Source of the DNA: Adiantum capillus-veneris
Taxonomy: Eukaryota > Streptophyta > Polypodiopsida > Polypodiales > Pteridaceae
Reading direction: 5' to 3'
Length of the DNA stretch: 64,000 bases
NCBI GenBank assembly: GCA_014529385.2
Contig: CM043950.1
Location: forward strand, 72,268,435-72,332,434
Shown: piece after piece, positions 9,676 through 19,200 of the stretch
How the letters are laid out: each line of letters starts with the position of its first letter
Position numbering within the stretch: position 1 is the stretch's first letter
Notes under the pieces: generated by a model
The model's database searches: none
Told to the model about the DNA's origin: nothing
What the model saw: the letters and a program-made list of their open reading frames with translations, nothing else
Translations under genes and position numbers: made by a program

Positions 9676-10469
9676 ATGATCCACAAAGGATATGAACTTG
9701 TTTATAAGAAGGTAGTGTTTAAACTTTTTCACTGAATAGATTATCCCCAAGCCTTCTCTTTCAATGGTCGCGTAATTCTATTCTGCACTGTTGCACTGTC
9801 TACTAGAGTAATAGATTGGGAAATCCATTTTATTTTCTCCATGATGGGCTAGGATACATCCAATAGCGTAAGCCGATGCATCTACATGGACGTGAAAAAT
9901 CTTGTTCCAATCAGGCACTTTAAAAACTAAAGCAAAAACAAGTTTCTCCTTCAATTCTTGAACTACTTTCTCGCATTCCTCATTCCATTCAAACTTAGTG
10001 ATGAGTGCGTAGAGAGGTTTGGCAATGACCACGTACATGTAAACAAATCTTTGATAATAGCCACAATGGCCCATAAAATCTTGTGCCTCCCTATCTTTGG
10101 TGTATCTTGGAAGAGAAACAGTCACTTGTATTTTCTCAAGATCAATAGAAATGCCATTCTTGGACACAATACGTCCCAAAATCTTGCCTTTGTCTCACCA
10201 TGAAAATACATTTTTCAAGATTTAGGCAATAACAATATGTTTTTCTTTTCTCAAAGACCTTCTTTAAGTTCTCTACATATTCATTCTTGTGCAACAAATG
10301 CACACAAAGATCATCCATTAAATCTCAAGGAATTGTCTTAGATACTCCTTGAATACATGACTCATCAACATTTGGAATGTGCCAGGTGCATTGGTTAGAC
10401 TAAAAGACATCACTCGGTAAGTAAAGATGTCCCATTTTGTTAGAAAGATTTTTTAATGATGATCCTCTA
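9676..10469 (-). pseudogene. Gypsy RT C-terminal half and RNase H
   Basis: Read on the minus strand from 10,469: KWDIFTYRVMSFSLTNAPGT (RT motif B region), a decayed YxDD region with stops, GRIVSKNGISIDLEKI, MGHCGYYQRFVYMYVVIAKP (thumb), then FHVHVDASAYAIGCILAHHG (RNase H, catalytic Asp kept) and [19 protein letters not shown], up to the MITE. The longest open piece is 9,778-10,179. Upstream, the polypeptide continues at 18,885, across the inserted chromovirus. Confidence 0.85.
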
Positions 10470-10591
10470 TGTAAGGACATGGGTCCTATGGACAAGGCCA
10501 CCGGCACGGCCGGACAGTGTGTACACTAGGGGAGGCTATAAGATAGCACGGTTGGGTGGAGACTAGCAGACGCATTACCATCGCCCTTTCA
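10470..10591 (+). repeat. 5' LTR of chromovirus
   Basis: A short 122-bp LTR, TG..CA, paired with 18,762-18,884. Confidence 0.95.
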
Positions 10592-10592
10592 C

Positions 10593-10604
10593 TGATATCC
10601 GAGC
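10593..10604 (+). promoter_or_regulatory. Primer binding site, degenerate
   Basis: TGATATCCGAGC follows the LTR after one base and differs from the initiator-Met-tRNA complement TGGTATCAGAGC at only two positions, consistent with decay since insertion. Confidence 0.7.
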
Positions 10605-11310
10605 TATTTTTGGGAGGAGGCTAAAAGCGGCTTGCATGTGCGCACAACGATGCCCTGCTTCTCTCCCACGTTCCGCGGATAGCGACCTCTCCATTGTGAA
10701 GGAAAAAGAAGAAAGACACAGTTTTCTGTGCGAGCAACGCGTGGAAAGACAGTGACAGCCGATGACAATCGCCCCACCTACGCCCTCTAGAGCGGACGAC
10801 CAAGGAAAACTCGATCGGAAAATCTATGGCACCAAGGCTTTGAAGGCTTCCATTGACGCTGTTGGTTGTGCGCGTAGGAAGGCCCGCTTAACCCTTGCAT
10901 GAAGGAGGGTTGAACCATCAATCTATTGGCCCTTGTTGTGTATAATAAGGAAAGATAGTCTCCTTGTGTTGAAAGGAAAACTAGAAGGAAAGGGAAAGCT
11001 TCAAACTTCAAGGAAGTAGCTTTACCCTTCCTTTTCACTTCTTGGAGGAAGGCAAGTTTTTTTCCAAAAATTCTTTGTTCCTTAAGAAGGTAGCTTCAAA
11101 GTGAAGAAAAACCTTCACAAAAACCAAGAGTTTTTGTGAAGAATCATCAAAGGTGTTCTTACAAGGAACGACAAGTGAAGCGCTCAAATTCTTGCAAAGC
11201 GTGGTTCACATGCAATGCAAATCGCGGAGCATAGAAAACACAAATACTTCAATTTCTCAAGGTACAAGTTGTCGTTTCTTTTTCTCTCTTTGCATTAGTG
11301 TGTGTTTACC
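10605..11310 (+). other. 5' leader of chromovirus
   Basis: About 700 bp between primer site and gag ATG. It is purine-rich near 10,960-11,150 with repeated AAGGAA/AAGTTT words. No conserved coding motif was seen; minus-strand frames here are not credible genes. Confidence 0.6.
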
Positions 11311-12225
11311 ATGGCCAGTGAGGATATCTCACCTACATGCACGTTTGATTTTGAGTACATAGATCAAAATCAGGGCACCACGGGTGCTGTTGACACTAAT
11401 ATGCATGATGATGATGATCTAGGAGATCATGGGCTTGTAGATATGGCTTCTTTCAAGAATTTGAAACATCACCAAAGAGTACTTGAAAGAAACCTCTCTG
11501 CACTCAATGCAAATGTTACCTATCTTATAGAGTTACTTGTGAAATTTATGAATTCACAGACAACTCAAGGAGCCACAAGTGGCACGGTTCAAGGGAACCA
11601 AGCTCGCACGGCTCAAGGAGTCCAAGAGACAAGTGCCGCAAACGATGCAGAAGGTAGCAATTCATTACTTAAGAACATCACCATTTTTTAGTTTCACGGG
11701 GAAGAGTGTGATCGCAACAAGGATGCAATCAATACATTCTTACACAAATGGAGTGATAGTTATAGATTGAGACACACCCCGGATATAAAGGCGGTTGTGG
11801 AAACAAGTCTATCTCTTAAAGGCAAGGCCTATGGTGGATGACATTTTCAATAGATGCTCGTCCTCCGTCTTGGGCTGCGTTTCAAGCTTCTTTCTCAAAA
11901 GAGCTTTTGGACTCTAATGAAGAAGATAAGAATTAGTTAGCATGGGATGCATGCCGCATGTCTGGCCTCTCTCTCACACAGTATCTTTCAAAGTATTGAG
12001 AAATCATATTAAAACTAGAAGGTCTAGATGAATTCCAAAAGATACAGGGTTTTAATCGGAGTCTTGACAAAGAATATCGTCTTCATGTGAAGACCCAACA
12101 TCCAAAAACTTTGGAAGAATCCATTAGTCATGCACAAAGATATGATGATGACCAAGAGAGGAAAGGAAATGTTCCCTACTCTAAGAATACGTTTGATAAG
12201 AGCAATGTTGCTAAGAGCCAATGGC
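11311..12225 (+). pseudogene. Chromovirus gag, N-terminal part
   Basis: The ATG at 11,311 follows the leader and starts MASEDISPTCTFDFEY. An acidic N-terminus and a helix (NLKHHQRVLERNLSALNANV) are followed by a stop at about 11,690. Then comes the retrotransposon gag core (CDRNKDAINTFLHKWSDSYR, SLSLKGKAYG) and, after frameshifts, ISHAQRYDDDQERKGNV. The last residues abut a non-autonomous LTR element at 12,226; gag resumes at 14,783 (ATGGC is duplicated). There are stops at several places, so no Gag is made. Confidence 0.8.
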
Positions 12226-12367
12226 TGTTGAGCTTATATGTGAAGCTACTCAATATATGGCTTCTCTATATATGGCACTCAGGTCCCCTCTATATATACA
12301 TCATCTCATGTGTGTATTCTACACACTTTGGGGTTCTACTTCTGTGCTCTCTCCTTCTCTCTCAACA
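12226..12367 (+). repeat. 5' LTR of non-autonomous element
   Basis: 142 bp, TGTTGAGCTT..CTCAACA. It differs from the 3' LTR at two C/T positions. TATATA words lie near its centre (about 12,265-12,300). Confidence 0.95.
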
Positions 12368-12418
12368 TGGTATCAGAGCAGTACAATTTTGTTATCTATT
12401 TTTCTCCTGATCAAAATT

Positions 12419-13273
12419 GATTTTGCAGAAACTACCCGAGAGAGGGATTGGAATCGATGTGGTGTACAACTTTGTAGAAGGAAGGTTTTTCAAATTCGGC
12501 ACCGATTTTGAGTTATCGTTCGCGAACTGCGTACATACTTGAAAAGCAACTTCCGCTTTTTGTTTTTGATTTTTCTGCTAATTGGAAACGATTTTGCAGA
12601 AACTACCCATCAAAAAGACCGGAATCGATGTGGTCTACAACTTTGCAGAAGGAAATTTTTTCAAATTCTGCACCGATTTTGAGTTACCGTTCGCGGACTG
12701 CGTACATACCTGAAAAGCAACTTCCGCTTTTTGTTTTTGATTTTTCTGCTAATTGGAAACGATTTTGCAAAAACTACCCGCTATAGAGATCGGAATCGAT
12801 GTGGTTTACAACTTTGCAGAAGGAAGTTTTTTCAAATTCTGCACCGATTTTGAGTTACCGTTCGCGGACTGCGTACATACCTGAAAAGCAACTTCCGCTT
12901 TTTGTTTTTGATTTTTCTGCTAATTAAAAACGATTTTGCAAAAACTACCCACGCAAAAGACCGGAATCGATGTGGTCTACAACTTTGCAGAAGAAAGTGT
13001 TTTCAAATTCTGCACCGATTTTGAGTTATCGTTCGCGGACTGCGTACATACCTAAAAAGCAATTTCCGTTTTTTGTTTTTTATTTTTCTGCTTATTGAAA
13101 ACGATTTTGCAGAAACTACCCGCGTGAGAGACCGGAATCGATGTGGTCTACAATTTTGCAGAAGAAACTACCCACGATGGCGATTGGAATCGATGTGGTC
13201 TATCACTTTGTAGAAGAAAGTTTCTCTAAATTCTGCACCAATTTTGGGTTATCGTCTCAGACTGCGAATATGT
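12419..13273 (+). repeat. 171-bp tandem array
   Basis: The marker GATTTTGCARAAACTACCC recurs at 12,419, 12,590, 12,761, 12,932 and 13,103, exactly 171 bp apart each time. Four full units are followed by a diverged partial fifth. Each unit also holds GGAATCGATGTGGT, TTCTGCACCGATTTTGAGTT and a T-rich end. Because 171 is a multiple of three, frames such as 12,508-12,786 read as a 57-residue repeat; this is probably a by-product rather than a gene. Confidence 0.92.
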
Positions 13274-13552
13274 TTGAAAATCAAAATTTTACTTTTTTGC
13301 TTTTCATTTTTCTCATAATTGAAAACTTCTCAATTATATTTTTCTTCATCAATCATATATTTGTTACTGACGTAACTTTGCTGCAGAAGCCAGTTACACA
13401 TCGTTCCGATTCAGTCGAGCCGTTGATGATCGTCCAAATTCTATCGAGCTACTGTTGGTACATGATCTTTTGTTATATGATATACTCGTTCATTGATTCT
13501 CGTATAAATTCTTTTAGAGATATAGTTTACGTCGTTTTATTGATAATTTCTC

Positions 13553-13960
13553 ATTGATACCATAGTGATTTTGATGGTACCATGATAATGTTTTGTTAAT
13601 ACTTTGGTCATGGTGATTTTCGTTGATACTGTCATTGATACCATGGTTATTCTCGGTGGTGCCATGATGATATTTCGTTGATACCATGGTTATTCTCGGT
13701 GATTCCATGATGATATTTCGTTGATTCTATGGTGATTTTTATTGATACCATGATGATGTTTTGTTGATACCATGGTTATTCTCGGTGATACCATGATGTT
13801 GTTTCGTTGATACCATGGTTATTCTCGGTGATGCCATGATGATATTTCGTTGATACCATGGTTATTCTCGGTGATGCCATGATGTTGTTTCGTTGATACA
13901 ATGATTATTCTCGGTGATATCATGATGCTGTTCGTTGATACCATGATCATTTATTCATTT
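13553..13960 (+). repeat. 43-bp tandem array
   Basis: Units of about 43 bp have the pattern GTTGATACCATGGTTATTCT plus CGGTGATNCCATGATGNTNTTTC. The central four units are nearly identical and the outer ones are diverged and partly half-units of about 21 bp. Non-coding. Confidence 0.85.
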
Positions 13961-14635
13961 TTATTGACATAATGATGATATTTTGTTAATACTTTGATGG
14001 TATTCATTGATCACTACATTGATAAATGTTGTTTTATGTAGTATATACACATATCATTTGTATCACGTAATCACACATTTTGTACTTTTACGTTTATACT
14101 TTATGTACCATATGTTGTCGTGCGTATATATGTCGTCAAAAGAGTGGCGTCGCGAACCATCTCTTATGGCATTAACGATGCTAATAATTTTCATGACATG
14201 TTTTTTTTTGGAGTCTATGATCTATGTAGGATTGATCAAAGAATTGATTTTATGAAGACAAACTTGGTGACAATAAAAGATTTATGAAGATATGTTTGGT
14301 GATGCCATATTGATGACAACATGAAGACATGTTTGGTGATGCGATATTGATGACAAGCTACACAGCAGATTCACGGAGACACTTTTGATTACAAGCTAAT
14401 CGATAGCTTTTACACCTCTTTATTGAACCTTTGTATTCATTATTGTATTGGATAGGAGTAATGTAACTCCTCATAAAACATTCATTGTAAAAGGAGTGAT
14501 GTAGCTCCTCGTAAACATTTGTATATTCAATGATTTTTATAATATAACGGTGGGTGTATATAGAGCTGTGGGTTTTTCCCTTGATCCCCCAAGGGTTTTT
14601 TCATCCACAGTTAGGGACCCTTATTTGAGCGGGGG
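13961..14635 (+). other. 3' internal region with hairpin and polypurine tract
   Basis: AT-rich, non-coding. Near 14,270-14,345 a segment with ATGAAGACATGTTTGGTGAT is imperfectly repeated two to three times. A hairpin CCCTTG/CAAGGG (14,578-14,595) with flanking T-runs lies 40 bp before the polypurine tract GAGCGGGGG, and is shared with the copia element at 47,429-47,447. Confidence 0.7.
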
Positions 14636-14777
14636 TGTTGAGCTTATATGTGAAGCTACTCAATATATGGCTTCTCTATATATGGCACCCAGGTCCCCTC
14701 CATATATACATCATCTCATGTGTGTATTCTACACACTTTGGGGTTCTACTTCTGTGCTCTCTCCTTCTCTCTCAACA
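14636..14777 (+). repeat. 3' LTR of non-autonomous element
   Basis: 142 bp, partner of 12,226-12,367, followed directly by the TSD ATGGC. Confidence 0.95.
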
Positions 14778-14782
14778 ATGGC

Positions 14783-15460
14783 GAGGTAGATCTCCCACAT
14801 GTCTAAGAGGAATAAGAGACAATCTACCTCTCCACGCCCACAAGAGGCTAAGAAGCCTAAGCAATCATGAGATACTCCGCGTGGGTCTCTCAACACTGCT
14901 GATTTTGAGCGTGCAAAGAAACACAATTTGTGCTTTAGATGTCTTTTGGACCAACATAACAATAAAGATTGTCCTCTTTTGGAAGGCAAAGAAAAGGCTA
15001 TGCATCTCCTAAATATTGTGTTGTAGAGGGTCTTCATATGGAAGAAAATCACAAGTGTTGTGTGCCTGCTTCAATGCGGGAGCCCACCTTTGGCCCCCAT
15101 GATTTGATTTGCATGCATGGCACTACTAACGGACAATGTGTTCGTATTTTAGTGGATGATGGTGCAACTCATAACTTCTTGAACTATAAGATAGTCAAGA
15201 AATTGAAGCTTACACAGACTCCCTGCTCTCACAAGTATATGGTGGAGCAGATGTCTGGGAATGATAAAGAAGTATGGGACATGGTAGTTCAAAGGGTTGA
15301 GCTTATTGTTCAAGATCATGCGATGACCGTTGACTTCCAAGTTATGAACATGGACCGTGCTAATGTAGTTTTAGGACGGGAGTGGCTGCATGGTTTAGGA
15401 AACACATTGCACACTAGTTATGAACACAATTCCTTATCCTTTATGGACAATGGTAAATAG
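14783..15460 (+). pseudogene. Chromovirus gag C-terminus and protease
   Basis: After the nested element the gag tail continues with a basic segment (SKRNKRQSTSPRPQEAKKPK) and a zinc knuckle of C-X2-C-X4-H-X4-C form at 14,930-14,970 (CFRCLLDQHNNKDC). After a frame change the 14,969-15,460 frame carries the retroviral-type aspartic protease: active-site loop VDDGATHNF at about 15,150-15,180 (DDG in place of the usual DSG or DTG) and the flap/second-loop region NVVLGREWLH. The knuckle binds RNA and the protease cleaves the polyprotein. Frame changes prevent a normal product. Confidence 0.8.
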
Positions 15461-16640
15461 TGCTTTTGCTTGGTGAGAAAAATATACCATCTGCACCTCT
15501 TATATATATAGCCGAGCTTTCTATTTTACAGAAAGAAAATTTAATAGATGAAGTCTTTTTGTGTTACTGCTTGTCTCCTAGTCTTGTGAATTCTCAAGAG
15601 CAAAGTGCGGTGAATTCTAGTAATGATATGCAAAGTGCAATGAATTCTATTGATAAACAAAGTGTTAACAAATCTAACGAGCAAATTGTTCCCAATTTTA
15701 AATCTATAGAGCAATGTGCAACTGTTGTAAAACAAACATTACATGAATTACAAGATTCTCCATCCCAGCATAACTCTAGTTACTTTCTCCTTTTGCACGG
15801 AAAAAGTTGACTCACTTAATCACGGAGTATAGTGATGTGTTCTCAAGTGATTTACCACCCCCGACACGTGATGTGCAACATGGCATAGATGTCTTGCGAG
15901 GCACTAAACCGGTGAGTAAACCACCTTATCGTATGAGTGCTAAAGAAGCCAAGGAGGTTAAGAGTCAGTTGGCTGACTACCTCACTCGTGGTTTCATTAG
16001 ACCTAGCACTTCACCTTGGGCATCACCAATTCTATTGGTAAAAAAGAAAGATGGTACTATGCGCATGTGGGTAGATTATCGCGGATTAAATGCGATAACC
16101 ATCAAGAACAAGTATCCTCTACCTCGAGTGGATGAGTTGTTTGATCAACTCCACGGGGCAAGATACTATACAAAGATAGATATTTGTTCAGGATACCTCT
16201 AGGTACGTATCCTACTGTAAGATATCTCCAAAAATGCCTTTAGAACACGGTTCGGGCATTTTGAATTTTTGGTTATGCCTTTTGGTCTAGCCAATGCTCC
16301 AGCTACATTTATGACACTCATGGATAGTGTCTTATGTCCCTATCTTGGAAAATTTGTTGTGGTTTTCCTTGATAATATTCTCATTTACTGTAAGACTGAA
16401 GATGAACACATAGAACACTTATGATTAGTGTTTGAACAGCTACAAGTTCACACATTGTATGCTAAGAAAAGCAAGTGCGATCTCTTTAAAACAAAGATAC
16501 ATTACCTCGGTCATGTGATCTCTTATTTTGGCATCAAGATGGACACTCACAAGGTCACTGCCATTCATCGATGGCCACATCCCAACACAGTTGAGGAGCT
16601 TCAAATATTTTTAGGCATGGCTGGATTTTATCGATAGTAT
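15461..16640 (+). pseudogene. Chromovirus reverse transcriptase
   Basis: A linker (15,461-15,806) leads to the [62 protein letters not shown] with catalytic Asp in KIDI, a stop at 16,201, then [20 protein letters not shown] in a shifted frame and [11 protein letters not shown] at about 16,355-16,390. The second Asp of the catalytic YxDD-type box is Asn. LGHVISYFGIKMD and ELQIFLGMAGFYR mark the thumb. Stops and the altered box make it inactive. Confidence 0.88.
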
Positions 16641-17180
16641 ATCCCTCACTATGCCAAAATCACTGTTCCCATGACGGATCAACTTGAAGCAAAAGGTAAG
16701 ATGTTTTCTTGGGAAGAAGCCCAAAAACACACTTTTGAACAGCTCAAGGTAGTTATAGCCACTGCTCCCATCCTAGCAATCGTCGACCCACTTAAGCCGT
16801 TTGTGGTAGAGACTGATGCTAGTGATAAAGCCATCGGTGCGGTACTTCTCTAGGAGGGAAGACCTATAGCCTTTGAAAGTAAAAATTTAGATAGAGCTCA
16901 ACAAAATTATTATATCTATGAGAGAGAGCTCTATGCCATAATTCACACTTTACGAAAGTGGCGACACTATTTATATGGTACCAAGTTTGAAGTAGTTTTT
17001 GACCATGAGAGAATCAAATGGTTTACTACTCAAACAAACTTGAAGGTCTGTAAAGCTAGATGGGCAGAAATCCTTCAAGATTATGATCTTTAGCTACGAT
17101 ATCGCAAAGGGCGATATAATGTAGTAGTGTATGCACTAAGTCGGATGCCTCATATTAATTCACTTGCTTTCACATAACTA
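16641..17180 (+). pseudogene. Chromovirus RNase H
   Basis: PFVVETDASDKAIGAVLL carries the first catalytic Asp, followed by a TAG at 16,852-16,854, then RPIAFESKNLDRAQQNYYIY, ERELYAIIHTLRKWRHYL (catalytic Glu) and VVFDHERIKWF. The domain ends with a degenerate ALSRMPH tail around 17,140. It degrades the RNA template during reverse transcription. Confidence 0.85.
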
Positions 17181-18346
17181 AAGAGTGGATTTTTGGAGTT
17201 ATTACGTGGCAAGTGCGCACAAGATCAATCATATGCTAAAGTGTGGAGTGCAGTTTTAAAAAGGGATCCCTCACACTCACATGTCTCTGAACAACTAGAT
17301 CAACATGTCTCTGGACGCGTAGATAGAAAATCCAACACATAGAGCTCCACCCCTACTCAGGAAGAGCTTAAGCGATGGGAGAATTTTTCCATTGATGATG
17401 GCTACTTACTCCACAAAGGTAGAGTATGTGTGCCAAAGGACTTAGACACTAGGCACCAAATCTTATTTGAGTGTCATGATAGTCCAAGTGCTGGTCATCC
17501 AGTTATCCGTAAGACGTAGCCTTAGTTCGACGACAATTTTATTGGCCGGGCTTACATCATGATGTTCAAGAGTACGTACTAAACTACCAACAATGCCAAG
17601 TTATTAAGGCAGAGCAGCTCAAGGTAGGTGGCCTTTTACATCCTTTAGAGATTCCACAAGGTAAGTGGGAGAGTATCTCTATGGATTTTGTAGTAGGACT
17701 ACCTACTACAAATCGTGGCCATGATGCCATTTGGGTAATTGTAGACCATCTCACAAAGATGTGTCGATTCATTCCCACTAAGACGATGGTCAAGACACCA
17801 GAATTAGCACGGATATTTGTAGAGCACATATATAAACTCTACGGTCTTCCAGCTAGTATCATTAGTGACAGAGATCAAAAGTTCGATAATCACTTCTGGA
17901 GAGCTGTGTTCCAAAAGTTGGAAACTAAACTTAATCTAATTATGGCTGATCATTGAGCAATGGATGGTCAAACAGAAAGAGTTAATCAAGTGCTAGAGGA
18001 TATGCTACGAGCATACATTATCAAGAAACAAACCAATTGGGAAGACTACTTACCTATATTGGAATTTGCTTATAATAGTTCAAAGCATGTGACTACAGGG
18101 TTTAGTCCATTTATGCTTTTGTATGGATTTCAACCTAGATCACCCATTACGGTGGGGTTGGCTAAGGAGAAGATACAACAAGAGAAGGATTTTCTCCAAG
18201 ACCATTTTGACATGCTACGAGTTGCTTGACAAATTGTTAAGCAAGCTTAATATCAATATAAGAAGTACTCAGATGAGCATCGACGTCTTGCTACTTTCGA
18301 AGAAGGAGACAAGTTCTTCCTCAAAGTTCAGGAGCATTCACAAAGT
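17181..18346 (+). pseudogene. Chromovirus integrase
   Basis: The zinc domain is partly preserved (ECHDSPSAGHPVIRKT, then frame loss and a decayed C-x-x-C). The core retains all three catalytic acids: Asp in VIVDHLTKM, Asp in IISDRDQKFD, Glu in DGQTERVNQVLE, with a stop at about 17,955 between them. GFSPFMLLYGFQPRS is the conserved C-terminal end of the core. The C-terminal GDKF/K segment around 18,300 is frameshifted. It would insert the cDNA into chromosomes if intact. Confidence 0.85.
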
Positions 18347-18766
18347 TTGAAGACAGGAAAAGTTGCTAAACTGTCACCATGCTATTGTGGACCATTTACC
18401 ATTCTCAAAAGTATAGGTCACGTAGTCTATAAGTTATCTATTCCAAAGCACTCACGAGTTCATCCTGTTTTTCATGTTAGCCATTTACAGAAACAACTAG
18501 GACAGAATGATAATTTCATTGACACAGGTGTGTTGGTTGACCTTATCACACCGCCAAGCATTCCTCATGAGCCCAAAAAGATTTTGGATTCTCATGAGCT
18601 TCGCACTAGACATCATGTTAGACGACAAGTGTTGGTAAAATGGCTAGATAGACCTAAAGAAGATTCTACATGGGAGAAAGTCTTCGCACTTAAGAAACAT
18701 TTTCCTATGTTGGTTTTCGAGGACGAAAACGATTCTCCAAGGGGGGGGGGGGAGGGGGTAATGTAA
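18347..18766 (+). pseudogene. Integrase C-terminal region with chromodomain
   Basis: Starts with KLSPCYCGPFTILKSIGHVV (the GPF motif), continues through HPVFHVSHLQKQLG, then a chromodomain of about 50 residues: KKILDSHELRTRHHVRRQVL, VKWLDRPKEDSTWEKVFALK. The aromatic/WLD/W pattern fits plant chromovirus chromodomains, which direct integration toward particular chromatin. The frame runs through the G-rich polypurine tract and uses the first bases of the 3' LTR (ATG TAA) as its stop. Confidence 0.88.
18739..18761 (+). promoter_or_regulatory. Polypurine tract
   Basis: AAG12AG5TAA abuts the 3' LTR and primes plus-strand DNA synthesis. The 12-G run is longer than usual and probably slippage-prone. 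Confidence 0.85.
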
Positions 18767-18884
18767 GGACATGGGTCCTATAGGCAAGGCCATCGACACA
18801 GCCGGACAGTGTGTACGCTAGGGAAAGGCTATAAGATAGCACGGTTGGGTGGAGACTAGCACACGCATTACCACCGCCCTTTCA
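18762..18884 (+). repeat. 3' LTR of chromovirus
   Basis: 123 bp, partner of 10,470-10,591, followed by TSD CTCTA. Confidence 0.95.
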
Positions 18885-19200
18885 CTCTAGCTTGATGGTG
18901 AGTTGTTTATAGCCCAAAAATCCATGGAGAAAGTTGTAGGCTTCCTTACTCGTGACTCTCTCAATCACGTGATCTATGACGGCCAAGGGATAGTTGTCTT
19001 TAGTTGTAGCGACATTCATCTACTTGAGATTTATGCACACTCATAATTTCCCATTCTTCTTGGACACTACCATGATTGGCAACACCTCTGTAATGTGCTC
19101 TATCTCATAGATAAACTGTGTCTCCTGAAGTTTTATCTATCTCTTCTTTAAGTTTTCTCGCAAATGTTTCATTATAGGTGTAAGAACGTTTTCAGTGTGT
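18885..19200 (-). pseudogene. Outer gypsy RT, N-terminal half
   Basis: Minus-strand translation reads VLPIMVVSKKNGKL, then CINLK and TTKDNYPLAVIDHVIERVTS, KEAYNFLHGFLGYKQLTIKL. These are RT motifs 1-3 including the position of the first catalytic Asp (here in FLHGF, where gypsy normally has FLDGF, so the Asp is His). It stops exactly at the chromovirus TSD and continues at 10,469. Confidence 0.85.

Larger units (their letters stand above)
12226..14777 (+). mobile_element. Non-autonomous LTR retrotransposon, 2.55 kb, TSD ATGGC
   Basis: Complete structure: TSD ATGGC (12,221-12,225; 14,778-14,782), 142-bp LTRs differing at two positions, a TGGTATCAGAGC primer site immediately after the 5' LTR (12,368-12,379) and a GAGCGGGGG polypurine tract before the 3' LTR. 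No gag or pol motif is present. The internal region is filled by a 171-bp tandem array, a 43-bp array and an AT-rich tail. It is larger than typical TRIMs and smaller than LARDs. The 70 bp before the 3' LTR closely resemble the corresponding region of the copia at 42.1-47.6 kb, suggesting mobilisation by a related copia element. Confidence 0.93.
10470..18884 (+). mobile_element. Ty3/gypsy chromovirus, 122-bp LTRs, TSD CTCTA
   Basis: Perfect target-site duplication CTCTA (10,465-10,469 and 18,885-18,889) flanks LTRs that begin TGTAAGGACATGGG and end GCCCTTTCA. Between them lie gag, protease, RT, RNase H, integrase and a C-terminal chromodomain in chromovirus order. Gag is interrupted by a 2,552-bp non-autonomous LTR element. 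Without that insert and one TSD copy the element is about 5.86 kb. The LTRs differ by about nine substitutions plus one indel in 122 bp, so the insertion is not recent. Confidence 0.95.

Noticed and set aside
12419-13960. CRISPR-like repeated arrays
   Set aside because: Repeats are contiguous without unique spacers, within a eukaryotic LTR element.
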